DNA of 64,000 nt from GCA-2748575 sp965222725 (GTDB lineage: Bacteria > Pseudomonadota > Gammaproteobacteria > Pseudomonadales > Ketobacteraceae), in the NCBI GenBank assembly GCA_965222725.1, contig OZ244969.1:1240001-1304000 (forward strand). The letters run 5' to 3'. Positions within the stretch are counted from its first letter, which is position 1. The number at the start of each line of letters is the position of its first letter. A model generated the notes under the pieces. That model had not been told where the DNA came from. It saw nothing but the letters and a program-made list of their open reading frames with translations, and did no database searches. Both the position numbers and the translations under genes were made by a program. Positions 53,214-63,772 of this stretch are shown piece by piece.

Positions 53214-53573
53214 ATGCACCAACACGAAAAACTCAATTACGTAGAACTCCCCGCAGCGGACCTGGAAAAAACCAAAGCGTTTTTTACGGAAGTCTTCGGC
53301 TGGGGATTTGTAGATTATGGCCCGGAATACACAGCCTTTTCCAATCAGGGTCTGGATGGCGGATTTTATCAGTGCCCGTTAAAATCCGAATCGGCGAATG
53401 GCGCTGCGTTGCTGGTGTTTTACAGCAATCATCTGGAAGATACCCTGGCCAAAGTGGAAAAGGCGGGCGGTAAAATTATCAAACCGATTTTTGATTTTCC
53501 CGGTGGCCGGCGCTTTCAGTTTACCGAACCCAGTGGCAATGAATTTGCGGTGTGGTCGGAACCGGCGGCGTAG
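53214..53573 (+). CDS. VOC-family (glyoxalase-like) protein
   Basis: This 119-residue protein has the VOC fold: NYVELPAADLEKTKAFF-TEVFGW, a central GFYQCP, KVEKAGGKIIKP and FTEPSGNEFAVW. A metal site by family alignment would use His/Glu positions, but the first His is replaced by the NYVE phrase, so catalysis is uncertain. Small VOC proteins bind or modify small molecules. The ATG has an AAGGAAA site. Confidence 0.85.
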   Translation: MHQHEKLNYVELPAADLEKTKAFFTEVFGWGFVDYGPEYTAFSNQGLDGGFYQCPLKSESANGAALLVFYSNHLEDTLAKVEKAGGKIIKPIFDFPGGRRFQFTEPSGNEFAVWSEPAA

Positions 53574-53582
53574 CCTTTACCG

Positions 53583-53675
53583 GCGCAGGGCTCTTATCAA
53601 CGCTCAGGGCCTTTTTCACTACCGCTCAGGGCTTTTACTAGCGCTCAGGGCTGTTATTAACGCTCAGGACTCTTA

Positions 53676-53690
<15 letters not shown>
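53583..53690. repeat. Six degenerate 19-bp tandem repeats
   Basis: Units of the form CGCTCAGGGCTNTTAYTAA start at about 53583 (degenerate), 53601 (22 nt), 53623, 53642, 53661 and 53680. The 19-nt period is exact in the last three steps. The array fills the gap after the VOC stop and runs into the 3' end of the hybrid kinase gene, encoding its last residues and stop. Confidence 0.8.
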
Positions 53691-56087
<2,397 letters not shown>

Positions 56088-56193
56088 TCAGTGTAGCCCA
56101 CCGCGCCGACTTGGCTTTACTGAGTGTTTGCTATACTGAAATTTTGGGAAATTATGCTGTTTTCTGCGGGGCCGGCCGAAAAGTGATGGGTGT

Positions 56194-56835
56194 ATGCTGA
56201 GCAAAGCTGCTGTTTTTACAGGTTTTTTTGTGTATTCGCTGATGGCCGTGGCAGATCAGCCGTTTCTGGTGGTGGATCAGTCCGGCAAGCCGGTGGCCGA
56301 TGCCGTGATCATGGCTGCAGGCGCGCCCCCGCAACCCGTGGCCGAGCCGCGGGTGATGGACCAGATCAATAAATCCTTTGTACCACTGGTACTTACGGTG
56401 CCCCAGGGCCAGGCGGTGGAGTTCCCCAACAGTGATGATATCCGCCATCACGTGTATTCCTTTTCCGATCCCAAACCCTTCGAGCTGAAACTCTATAAAG
56501 GCAAACCCGGGGCCCCGGTGATGTTTGATCAGCCCGGCATTGTGGTGCTGGGGTGTAATATTCATGATTCCATGGTGGGCTATATCGTTGTTACCGATAC
56601 CGGCCACTGGGGCCAGAGCGGTGCCGACGGCAAGGTCACCCTGCCGGTCGATAACGCTGTGTCTGAGGTGCGCGTATGGCACCCCAGACTGAGCGTGAAT
56701 GCCGACCGCGTCGATGCGGTGGCAGTTACCCCATCCGGGTCCGAGCAGCGTATTACGCTGACGCTGCAGGCGGCTGAGCCCGAGACTGAGGAATCCGGTT
56801 TCACCCTGGATAAATTCAAGCGATATGCGCGTTAG
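56194..56835 (+). CDS. Periplasmic cupredoxin-like (methylamine utilisation-type) protein
   Basis: This 213-residue protein has a signal peptide ending AVADQP. A type-1 copper-like set is visible: His85/86 (IRHHVYSF), then GCNIHDSMVG with Cys121, His124 and Met127. The rest is Ig-like beta sheet. This matches small periplasmic copper proteins called methylamine utilisation-like, though no methylamine dehydrogenase genes are here. It is the first gene of a tight four-gene cluster and overlaps the GGDEF-EAL gene by 11 nt, so the two are translationally coupled. It may be an electron carrier or a copper/redox sensor for that receptor. Confidence 0.8.
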   Translation: MLSKAAVFTGFFVYSLMAVADQPFLVVDQSGKPVADAVIMAAGAPPQPVAEPRVMDQINKSFVPLVLTVPQGQAVEFPNSDDIRHHVYSFSDPKPFELKLYKGKPGAPVMFDQPGIVVLGCNIHDSMVGYIVVTDTGHWGQSGADGKVTLPVDNAVSEVRVWHPRLSVNADRVDAVAVTPSGSEQRITLTLQAAEPETEESGFTLDKFKRYAR

Positions 56836-59155
56836 GCCTCTTCAGCAAAAACTGTTTCTGTTCCTGCTGGTCTCTTTACTGGCGGTGACGCTGGCTTTCT
56901 GGGTCACGGTGATGGTATCCACCAACAACCATGTGCGCGATCAGATCCAGAGTAATCTGCTGGTGGGTGAAAAAGTCTTTGTGCAATTACTGAAAGACCG
57001 GGAACAGCAGCTGTTCAGTACCGCCAATGTGCTCACCAACGATTTTGGTTTCAAACGGGCGGTGGCCACCAAAGAGCAGGGCACTATTATCAGTGCGCTG
57101 GTGAATCACGGCAACCGGATTGCTGCTGATCTGATGATGGTCATGTCGCTGGATGGCTCCATTACCGCATCCACTGAGGCAAATCTGGACGATCTGGTAC
57201 TGCCGGAAGATGCCATTGATCAGGCCCTGCGTACTGGTGGTAAAACCGATTATCTGTGGCAGGGGGAAAAACTGTATCAGGTGATTTTTATTCCGGTAAA
57301 GGCACCCAAACCCATTGCCATTGCGGTGATCGGCTTTCAGGTAAACCAGGCCCTGGCAGATAATCTGAAAAATATCACCCTGCTGGATATTTCATTCTTT
57401 GCGATTCGCAACGGTCGCTCCGTGGTGATTACCACACTGCCCCAGGCCGGCACCCAAATGGGTAACATGCAGCGTTCCACCGGCGGTCAGCCGGGCAATT
57501 TCTTTTTTGATCGCGCCGATCTGGTCAGCCGTTCCATTCTGCTGGGCGACAGCGATCAACTTACGGTTAAAGCCTATTTAAGCTTGTCTGCCCGGGAAGC
57601 ATTCCGTGAATTTGATCGCTTGCAGGTGCAGATCTTTCTAATCTCCATTGTGGCGATTGTGGTGATCATTCTGCTGGGGCGCATCGGTGCCCAGAAGCTT
57701 TCCACGCCATTGCGGCAACTGGTGGGCAAAGCGGCGCGCATCGCTGAAGGGGATTTCCACCAGCCCATTAAAGCCAGTGACAGTATTCAGGAACTGGGTG
57801 AGCTGGCCAATGCTTTTACCCGTATGCAGGAAGGCCTGGCAGAAAGGGAAGAAAAAATACTGTACCAGTCATCCCACGATATGATGACTGGCCTTTTTAA
57901 TCGTCAGCATGCCATTGATGTACTGGATGAACAGCTGGAGCAGGAACCGGATCAGCCGGTACTTGCCATTATTATTAATGTTCGCCAGTTCAAGATTATT
58001 AATGAATCCTTTGGCCATCAGATTGGTGACCTGTGCCTGGTGGAAGTGGCCCAGCGCTTGTACCGCTACGCCGATCAATGCATTGTGGCCAGAATCGGCG
58101 GTGATGAATTTTTTGTGGTCATGAAGCGCCCTGCCGATGTGATGAATTCGTTGCAGCGTCTGGAGCAGGATCTGTCCGGACAGTGCCAGATTGATTCGCT
58201 GTCCATTTCCCTGCGCTTTTCTTTTGGTGTTGCCGATTCAGAAAAAGACGGACACGACGCCAGCCTGCTGCTGGAGCGGGCCAGTATTGCGCAGGACAGG
58301 TCCCGCCGTGAGCAAGATGCCTTTGTGTTTTATGATCACACCATTGAGGACGAGCATAAAAAACGGATTCTGTTATTGAATGATCTGAAAGGCGCCCTGA
58401 ATGGCCAATCAGAACAGTTATACGTGTACTACCAGCCGAAAGTGGGCTTCGCCCAAACCCGGGAATACCGCTTTGAAGCCCTGTTACGCTGGATTCACCC
58501 GGAACAGGGGTTTGTATCGCCGGAGTATTTTATTCCGCTGGCAGAACAGGCGGGCCTGATTACCAGAATCACCGACTGGGTGATAGAGCAGGTAGTGAAG
58601 CAGGTGGCCGAATGGAAAGCGCAGGGTGTGGGTGCCAGTGTGGCAATAAACCTGTCGGCAAAAGATCTGTCGCGACCGCAAATTCTGGACATGATTACCG
58701 GTCTGCTGGCGCAGCACCAGCTGGAACCCGGTGCGCTGTCCTTTGAGATCACCGAAAGCGATATCATGAATGACACCGAAGCGGCCATCGCGTTGTTGCA
58801 CCGTTTTCGCGATCAGGGATTTGATGTGGCCATTGATGATTTCGGTACCGGCTACTCATCCCTGTCGCAACTCAAACACATGCCGGTGTCGGAACTGAAA
58901 ATTGATAAAGCCTTTATTCTGAATCTGGATACCAGTAATGATGACCAGATTATTGTGCGTTCCACGCTGATGCTGGCCAAACAGTTCAATCTGAAAGTGG
59001 TTGCCGAAGGTGTGGAAAATCAGGCCTCACTGGATTTGCTGCAGCAATGGGGCTGTCACTGGATTCAGGGCTTTTTCCTTAGCAAACCTCTACCCGCCGC
59101 AGACATTCAGCACTGGATAGCGAACAAACCGGCAAGCCTGGCAAATGTTGGCTAA
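56825..59155 (+). CDS. Membrane GGDEF-EAL cyclic-di-GMP enzyme with periplasmic sensor
   Basis: This 776-residue protein has TM1 (about 11-32), a periplasmic dCache/CHASE-like domain of about 230 residues, TM2 (268-286), HAMP, GGDEF and EAL. The GGDEF text is intact at 425-429, but the Asp that normally binds metal in the D-x-D-x-FK strand is Asn385 (INVRQFK), and no RxxD I-site stands five residues ahead. The EAL domain has EAL (551-553), INLSAKDL, FEITES, DDFGTGYSS, ELKIDKAFI and AEGVEN. It is therefore more likely a cyclic-di-GMP phosphodiesterase than a cyclase (inference). It overlaps the cupredoxin gene. Confidence 0.88.
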   Translation: MRVRPLQQKLFLFLLVSLLAVTLAFWVTVMVSTNNHVRDQIQSNLLVGEKVFVQLLKDREQQLFSTANVLTNDFGFKRAVATKEQGTIISALVNHGNRIAADLMMVMSLDGSITASTEANLDDLVLPEDAIDQALRTGGKTDYLWQGEKLYQVIFIPVKAPKPIAIAVIGFQVNQALADNLKNITLLDISFFAIRNGRSVVITTLPQAGTQMGNMQRSTGGQPGNFFFDRADLVSRSILLGDSDQLTVKAYLSLSAREAFREFDRLQVQIFLISIVAIVVIILLGRIGAQKLSTPLRQLVGKAARIAEGDFHQPIKASDSIQELGELANAFTRMQEGLAEREEKILYQSSHDMMTGLFNRQHAIDVLDEQLEQEPDQPVLAIIINVRQFKIINESFGHQIGDLCLVEVAQRLYRYADQCIVARIGGDEFFVVMKRPADVMNSLQRLEQDLSGQCQIDSLSISLRFSFGVADSEKDGHDASLLLERASIAQDRSRREQDAFVFYDHTIEDEHKKRILLLNDLKGALNGQSEQLYVYYQPKVGFAQTREYRFEALLRWIHPEQGFVSPEYFIPLAEQAGLITRITDWVIEQVVKQVAEWKAQGVGASVAINLSAKDLSRPQILDMITGLLAQHQLEPGALSFEITESDIMNDTEAAIALLHRFRDQGFDVAIDDFGTGYSSLSQLKHMPVSELKIDKAFILNLDTSNDDQIIVRSTLMLAKQFNLKVVAEGVENQASLDLLQQWGCHWIQGFFLSKPLPAADIQHWIANKPASLANVG

Positions 59156-59193
59156 GCTTATCGCTGTTAACTCGCGATAAGGCAAGCAACATC

Positions 59194-60078
59194 ATGCAAC
59201 CAAAACACATATTTAAATCAGGGGTAAAAACCGGTTTAGCAGGTGCAGCCGTTGCGCTTTGTGCTGTGGCATCCCTTGCCCATGCAGCGGACGGCAAGTT
59301 GCTGGAAACCGCCGGTGTTACCCAGGTTGAAGGCAGTGGCGGCGGCGGGCTGGTGCCCTGGGCTGTGCTGTCTGGTTACGATAGTCAGGGGCAATGGTCG
59401 GCGCAGACTTATATCACCAAGCTTTCTCTTGATGATTTCCGGCTGCAATCCTACGGCGCCAGCGTGGGGCTGTTTGATCGCCTGGAAATTTCATTCTCTG
59501 AGCAACTCTTTGATTTACGCACTATAACCGCCGGCGAACGGGAAATCCGCCAGCAAACCGTCGGCGTTAAAGCCCGTGCTTACGGTGATTTTGTTTATGG
59601 CAGCTGGCCCCAGGTCAGCGTGGGCGTGCAGCATAAAACCCTGGCGGATGGTTTGATTGCCGGTGCCGTGGGCGCCGATGAAACCAATAACGGTACCGAC
59701 TTTTATGTGGCCGCCGGCAAAGCCCACCTGGGTGCGGTGTGGGGTTATAACGGCTTCTGGAACCTGACCTTGCGCGCCACCAAAGCCAACCAGTTCGGTT
59801 TGCTGGGATTTGGCGGCGACAAGAACGACAGTTACGAAGTTATGGCGGAATTTTCTGCCGGTGTGCTCTTCAGCCGCCATGTGGCAGCGGGGGTGGAATA
59901 CCGGCAAAAGCCCGATAATCTGTCGGCCGTAGAGGAAGAAGATGCGTACGACATTTTTGTGGCCTACCTGCCCAACAAACACGTTAACCTGACAGCCGCC
60001 TGGGTTGATCTGGGTGATATCGCCGGCCGCCCGAACCAGGATGGCCTTTATCTTTCATTAACGGGGTATCTCTGGTAA
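59194..60078 (+). CDS. DUF3034-family outer-membrane beta-barrel-like protein
   Basis: This 294-residue protein has a Sec signal (SLAHA-ADGK). The mature part starts ETAGVTQVEGSGGGGLVPWA and is built of beta strands alternating with loops (RAYGDFVYGSW, SVGVQHKTLADG, NLTLRATKANQFG), ending in LYLSLTGYLW. This is the DUF3034 family, of unknown function and probably an outer-membrane barrel or porin. It lies 38 nt after the GGDEF-EAL gene. Its stop overlaps the globin start by 1 nt. Confidence 0.8.
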   Translation: MQPKHIFKSGVKTGLAGAAVALCAVASLAHAADGKLLETAGVTQVEGSGGGGLVPWAVLSGYDSQGQWSAQTYITKLSLDDFRLQSYGASVGLFDRLEISFSEQLFDLRTITAGEREIRQQTVGVKARAYGDFVYGSWPQVSVGVQHKTLADGLIAGAVGADETNNGTDFYVAAGKAHLGAVWGYNGFWNLTLRATKANQFGLLGFGGDKNDSYEVMAEFSAGVLFSRHVAAGVEYRQKPDNLSAVEEEDAYDIFVAYLPNKHVNLTAAWVDLGDIAGRPNQDGLYLSLTGYLW

Positions 60079-60506
60079 TGAAAACACTCACAACATCTTT
60101 GTTATTGATTCTTCTGACTGGCATCAGCGGCTGCCAGACAGCGAACACCGGCCCCACTCTGTATGAAGAACTGGGCGGCATGCCGGCCATTGAAACCGTG
60201 ACCGGTAATTTTATTCGCGAGATCGGTTACAACGAACAGATCGCCAAACACTTTGCCGAAAGTGACCTGGATCGCTTTTACGAAAAAATGGTGGAGCATC
60301 TGTGTGACATCAGTGGTGGCCCGTGCGAGTACAGCGGCGAATCCATGCTGGTGGTGCACGAAGGCATGAACATTACCGAAGCCGAATTCAATGCCACCGT
60401 GGATTTGCTGATCAACGCCATGAACCGTTCCGGTGTGCCCCACCGTTTGCAGAACCGTTTACTGGCAAGGCTGGCACCCATGCGGGAAGAAATCATTTAC
60501 CGCTGA
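60078..60506 (+). CDS. Lipid-anchored group 1 truncated haemoglobin
   Basis: This 142-residue protein has a lipobox (ISGC, Cys19). Residues 26-142 match a group 1 truncated globin: LYEELGGMPAIETVTGNF, then HFAESDLDRF. The proximal haem His is expected at 94 (VVHEGMNIT). LINAMNRSGVPHRLQNRLLARLAP completes the globin tail. Most truncated globins are cytoplasmic, so a lipoprotein signal is notable. It may bind O2, NO or peroxide in the periplasm. It is the last gene of the cluster and is probably co-translated with the DUF3034 gene. Confidence 0.85.
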   Translation: MKTLTTSLLLILLTGISGCQTANTGPTLYEELGGMPAIETVTGNFIREIGYNEQIAKHFAESDLDRFYEKMVEHLCDISGGPCEYSGESMLVVHEGMNITEAEFNATVDLLINAMNRSGVPHRLQNRLLARLAPMREEIIYR

Positions 60507-60517
60507 GCGATGGCCAA

Positions 60518-60540
60518 AAGGCCCTATAAAATAGGGCCTT
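60518..60540. terminator. Hairpin between the globin cluster and the convergent aspartoacylase gene
   Basis: A 10-bp perfect stem, AAGGCCCTAT, closes a 3-nt loop. The stop of the convergent gene lies in the left arm. Only a short T run follows on the plus strand, so it is moderate as a terminator. Confidence 0.6.
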
Positions 60541-61591
60541 CAGTGGGATCGTCCATGGGGTTTTCCGGCTGTGATTCCGGATCCATGCGTTCCTGAAAGG
60601 CTTCTACCTGATCATAGACAGCCTCGGATCTTTGCTGGTAGTAGGCCAGATGAAACAGGGCGTCGCCTTCATACACCAGTGGCAGATTGGTGCGGCCAAT
60701 CACAATGCCCTCCTGGGGCGCAATCACCTTGTACTCCGTTTCCCCCAGCGGATCATTCACCACCCCAAGCACACTGCCTTTAGGCGCATAGCCACCCAGC
60801 GGCACCAGCGTGCGTAATATGCCGCTGTAAGGCGCCCTCACCCAGGACGTGTTGGACGAAATAATGGCGTTCTTTTTGATGCCGGCTTTTTCCCGTTTTT
60901 TCGGCAACATATCCAGTTCCCGCATCACCCGCAGCACGCCACCCACGCCGGCACGCACACAGATTTCATCAAAGCGCAGGGCTTCGCCCGCTTCGTACAG
61001 CAGAATCGGAATACCGATATCGCCACCGGCTTCCCGCAGGGAACCGTCCCGTATTTTGGAATCGATAATCGCCGGTACACCAAAGGTAATGGCCAGGGAT
61101 TTTACCGCCTCGCTGCTCAGATCTGCGCGAATCTGGGGCAGGTTGGTGCGGTGGCGGGCGCCGGTATGCAAGTCAATACCATGGGTGCACTTGTGCACAA
61201 TCTCCTTGAAAAAAGTATTGGCCATGCGCGATGCCAGCGCCCCCTTGCTGCTGCCGGGAAAGCAGCGGTTCAGATCCCGGCCATCCGGCAGGTAGCGTTG
61301 GTGGGTAATAAAGCCGTGCATGTTCACAATGGGAATGGCGATCAGAGTGCCGCTGATCTTGTCGATCTGTTTGCGCTTCAGCACCCGGCGGATAATCTCC
61401 ACGCCGTTGATTTCGTCCCCGTGAATCGCCGCGCTGATAAACAGGCAGGGACCGGGCCGCTTGCCGTTTATCACCACCGTTTTCATTTCCACATCGCTGT
61501 GGGTGGGCATGGCCGCCAGGGGAATATTGATGGTTTTACGCTCACCGGGTTTAACTTCCTGGCCCCCGATGGTAATTGACTGATTTTTCAT
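60524..61591 (-). CDS. Succinylglutamate desuccinylase/aspartoacylase family protein
   Basis: This 355-residue zinc carboxypeptidase-like protein has the metal site HGDE (His57, Asp59, Glu60) and His142 (IDLHTG). DLNR (106-109) and LLYEAGEALRF complete the active site. The length fits the family, and the C-terminal beta domain (ISSNTSWVRAPYSG, GVVNDPLGETEYKV) is usual. It probably hydrolyses an N-acyl amino acid amide bond; the substrate is not readable. It is convergent to the globin cluster. Confidence 0.88.
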   Translation of the reverse strand: MKNQSITIGGQEVKPGERKTINIPLAAMPTHSDVEMKTVVINGKRPGPCLFISAAIHGDEINGVEIIRRVLKRKQIDKISGTLIAIPIVNMHGFITHQRYLPDGRDLNRCFPGSSKGALASRMANTFFKEIVHKCTHGIDLHTGARHRTNLPQIRADLSSEAVKSLAITFGVPAIIDSKIRDGSLREAGGDIGIPILLYEAGEALRFDEICVRAGVGGVLRVMRELDMLPKKREKAGIKKNAIISSNTSWVRAPYSGILRTLVPLGGYAPKGSVLGVVNDPLGETEYKVIAPQEGIVIGRTNLPLVYEGDALFHLAYYQQRSEAVYDQVEAFQERMDPESQPENPMDDPTEGPIL

Positions 61592-61683
61592 ATCACCCGT
61601 ATTGTTGACTAGTATTGCAGTAAGTTTATAGCAGGCATTCCGTTCAGATTCACCCCGCAGGGATAAAACGGAGGTAAATCATC

Positions 61684-61989
61684 ATGAGTGTAAGAGCCTT
61701 TATGACGCCGGAGCCGGACCGCGACTACCTGAAAGCCATTAGTCCCAATGTGGGCAAGAGCTTTGCAACCCAGAAAGAAATGGCCAGCCTGAATAAACGG
61801 GTGCACCAGATCATGAGCCATAAACCCGTTACCGTGTATGAGAAAGACTCCGTCGCTATAGCCTTAGAAAAATTCAGGGAATACAATGTCAGCTGTTTAC
61901 CCGTATTAAATCATGAAGAACAGGTGGTGGGGGTGCTGACCTGGCGGAATCTGTTGCATGGTATGCGGGTAAAAAAAGTGTCTGGCTGA
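61684..61989 (+). CDS. Small CBS-domain protein
   Basis: This 101-residue protein has one CBS motif region (HQIMSHKPVTVYEKDSVAIA, ALEKFREYNVSCLPVLNHEEQVVGVLTWRNLL). A single CBS would need to dimerise to make an adenosine-nucleotide site. The ATG has a strong GGAGG site. It lies 25 nt upstream of the Na/Pi cotransporter gene, so a regulatory link is plausible. Confidence 0.8.
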   Translation: MSVRAFMTPEPDRDYLKAISPNVGKSFATQKEMASLNKRVHQIMSHKPVTVYEKDSVAIALEKFREYNVSCLPVLNHEEQVVGVLTWRNLLHGMRVKKVSG

Positions 61990-62014
61990 TCGCAGGGTAA
62001 AAGCGGGTTAACAA

Positions 62015-63640
62015 ATGGAAAATATCCACATCATGATGGCAGGGCTTACCGCCATCATTTTATTTGTGTTCGGACTGGAGAACTTCTCCAAGGAAATTGA
62101 GCGGTTATCCGGGGAACGGTTTCGCAAATTCCTGGGAAATGTTACCCGCCTGCCGGTAATTGGCCTGGTCATCGGGGCACTGGTTACGGCCATTATCCAG
62201 TCCAGTTCGGCCACATCGGTAATTGCCATCAGCCTGGTAAATGCCGGCGTGCTGTCTTTTAAAAACAGCCTGGGCATTATTTTTGGCGCTAACATCGGCA
62301 CCACCGTGACTGCACAGCTGGTAGCCTTCAAGCTCACCGCCTTTGCACCGCTGTTTATTATTGTCGGGTTTTTAATGTCGGTCATCAAAACCCGTTATTC
62401 CATTTTTGGCAGAGCCATTTTTTATTTCGGCTTTGTGTTTTTTAGTCTGAATCTGATTTCCTCGTCATTGCAGCCGCTGCAGAATAACGAAGCCCTGATT
62501 CAGATCTTAACCCAGCCACAAAACCCCATTTATGCCATTCTCTTTGGCTGCCTGTTTACCTCCCTGGTGCAATCCAGCTCGGTAACCACCGGCCTGGCGG
62601 TTATCTTTACCCAGCAGGGTATCCTTAGCCTGGAAAATGCCGTGCCCCTGATTATGGGTGCCAACATCGGCACCACCGCCACCGCACTGATCGCCATGTT
62701 CAGCATGGATATTGCCGCCAAAAAAACCGCGCTGAGTCATTTTCTGTTTAATTTTATTGGCGTACTGATGTTTTTGCCATTGTTGCTGCTGTATGGGCAT
62801 AAGCTGAATGAAGTCACCATGGAACCGGCAGTCGCACTGGCCAATATACACCTGGTGTTCAACGTGGCGGCCAGCATTATATTTATCATTTTTGTTGGGC
62901 CCTTTTCGCGGGTGGTGGATGGCATGCTGGGCGAAGGCAAAATGGATTTTCAGCGGCTGGATGTTCCCCGCTACAGCACGGAACAATCCTTTGCGGATTC
63001 CGCAGCCAGGCTTCAGGCAGGCCTGTCGCCGCTGCTGGACTTTTTGCAGGAAAACTACAACCTGGTGACCCTGAGTATAGAAACCAACTACAAAAGCATT
63101 TCCGAAGCGGCCGGCAAGCGCATCGAATATATCGATTTTGTTAAAAAAGAAACCCTGAATTATTTTTCCCACGTGGCCGCGGTGGTGAGCGACGAACAGG
63201 AATCCCGCCAGCTGATTTCACTGATTAACCAGTACGATTATCTGTTTCAGGTGCACGATTCCATTATCGATCTTTACGACACCAAAAAACTGATGAGCGA
63301 TAACTATATTGAGGTGCGTAGCGATATCCTGCTGATGATCCGAGAGCTTTCCGGTGGCACGCTGCATTTGTTCAATGCGGTGAGCCGGCATATGCAGCAA
63401 CCGGAAACCGATGATATCAAACCTGTATCTCTGGATTTGCAGTCGGAGATAGGCAAGGTCAATAAAGATCTGCTGCGCTTGCTGGCGGATCCGCAACGGC
63501 GTGACGCCAGTGCCTTGACCAATTTTGTGACTTATTCGCAACGGTTGAAGGATAAGCTGATTAACTTTTCCAAGTTCTATGCGGTGGCAGAAAGTCAGGA
63601 AAAAATTCAGGATAAAAACCAGGGAGTGGTGCAGCCGTAA
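62015..63640 (+). CDS. Na/Pi cotransporter family protein
   Basis: This 541-residue inner-membrane protein has two inverted transport repeats with the hallmark QSSSATS (about residues 67-73) and QSSSVTT (near 188), plus GANIGTTVTA and GANIGTTATA. The C-terminal 220 residues are a PhoU-like helical bundle. The family moves phosphate with Na+; several members act in phosphate efflux or surplus control. It follows the CBS gene in a likely operon. Confidence 0.9.
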   Translation: MENIHIMMAGLTAIILFVFGLENFSKEIERLSGERFRKFLGNVTRLPVIGLVIGALVTAIIQSSSATSVIAISLVNAGVLSFKNSLGIIFGANIGTTVTAQLVAFKLTAFAPLFIIVGFLMSVIKTRYSIFGRAIFYFGFVFFSLNLISSSLQPLQNNEALIQILTQPQNPIYAILFGCLFTSLVQSSSVTTGLAVIFTQQGILSLENAVPLIMGANIGTTATALIAMFSMDIAAKKTALSHFLFNFIGVLMFLPLLLLYGHKLNEVTMEPAVALANIHLVFNVAASIIFIIFVGPFSRVVDGMLGEGKMDFQRLDVPRYSTEQSFADSAARLQAGLSPLLDFLQENYNLVTLSIETNYKSISEAAGKRIEYIDFVKKETLNYFSHVAAVVSDEQESRQLISLINQYDYLFQVHDSIIDLYDTKKLMSDNYIEVRSDILLMIRELSGGTLHLFNAVSRHMQQPETDDIKPVSLDLQSEIGKVNKDLLRLLADPQRRDASALTNFVTYSQRLKDKLINFSKFYAVAESQEKIQDKNQGVVQP

Positions 63641-63647
63641 AAAAATT

Positions 63648-63675
63648 AGGGTGGTGCCTGGGGGGCAACCACCCT
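63648..63675 (-). terminator. Terminator for the minus-strand gene at the right edge
   Basis: AGGGTGGT pairs perfectly with ACCACCCT over a 12-nt GC-rich loop that can pair further. Read on the minus strand it is followed by AATTTTTTT. Confidence 0.75.
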
Positions 63676-63772
63676 GCCGCTAAAGTAGAGGGTACTGCTG
63701 TTATTGTTATTATTATGTCTTTCGGGGTGTGAAAGTCTTTTTCGTTATTAGTATTGAATGAATTTATTGTTG

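Noticed and set aside
56194..56835. Methylamine utilisation operon
   Set aside because: Only the cupredoxin resembles that label; no methylamine dehydrogenase or maturation genes are nearby.
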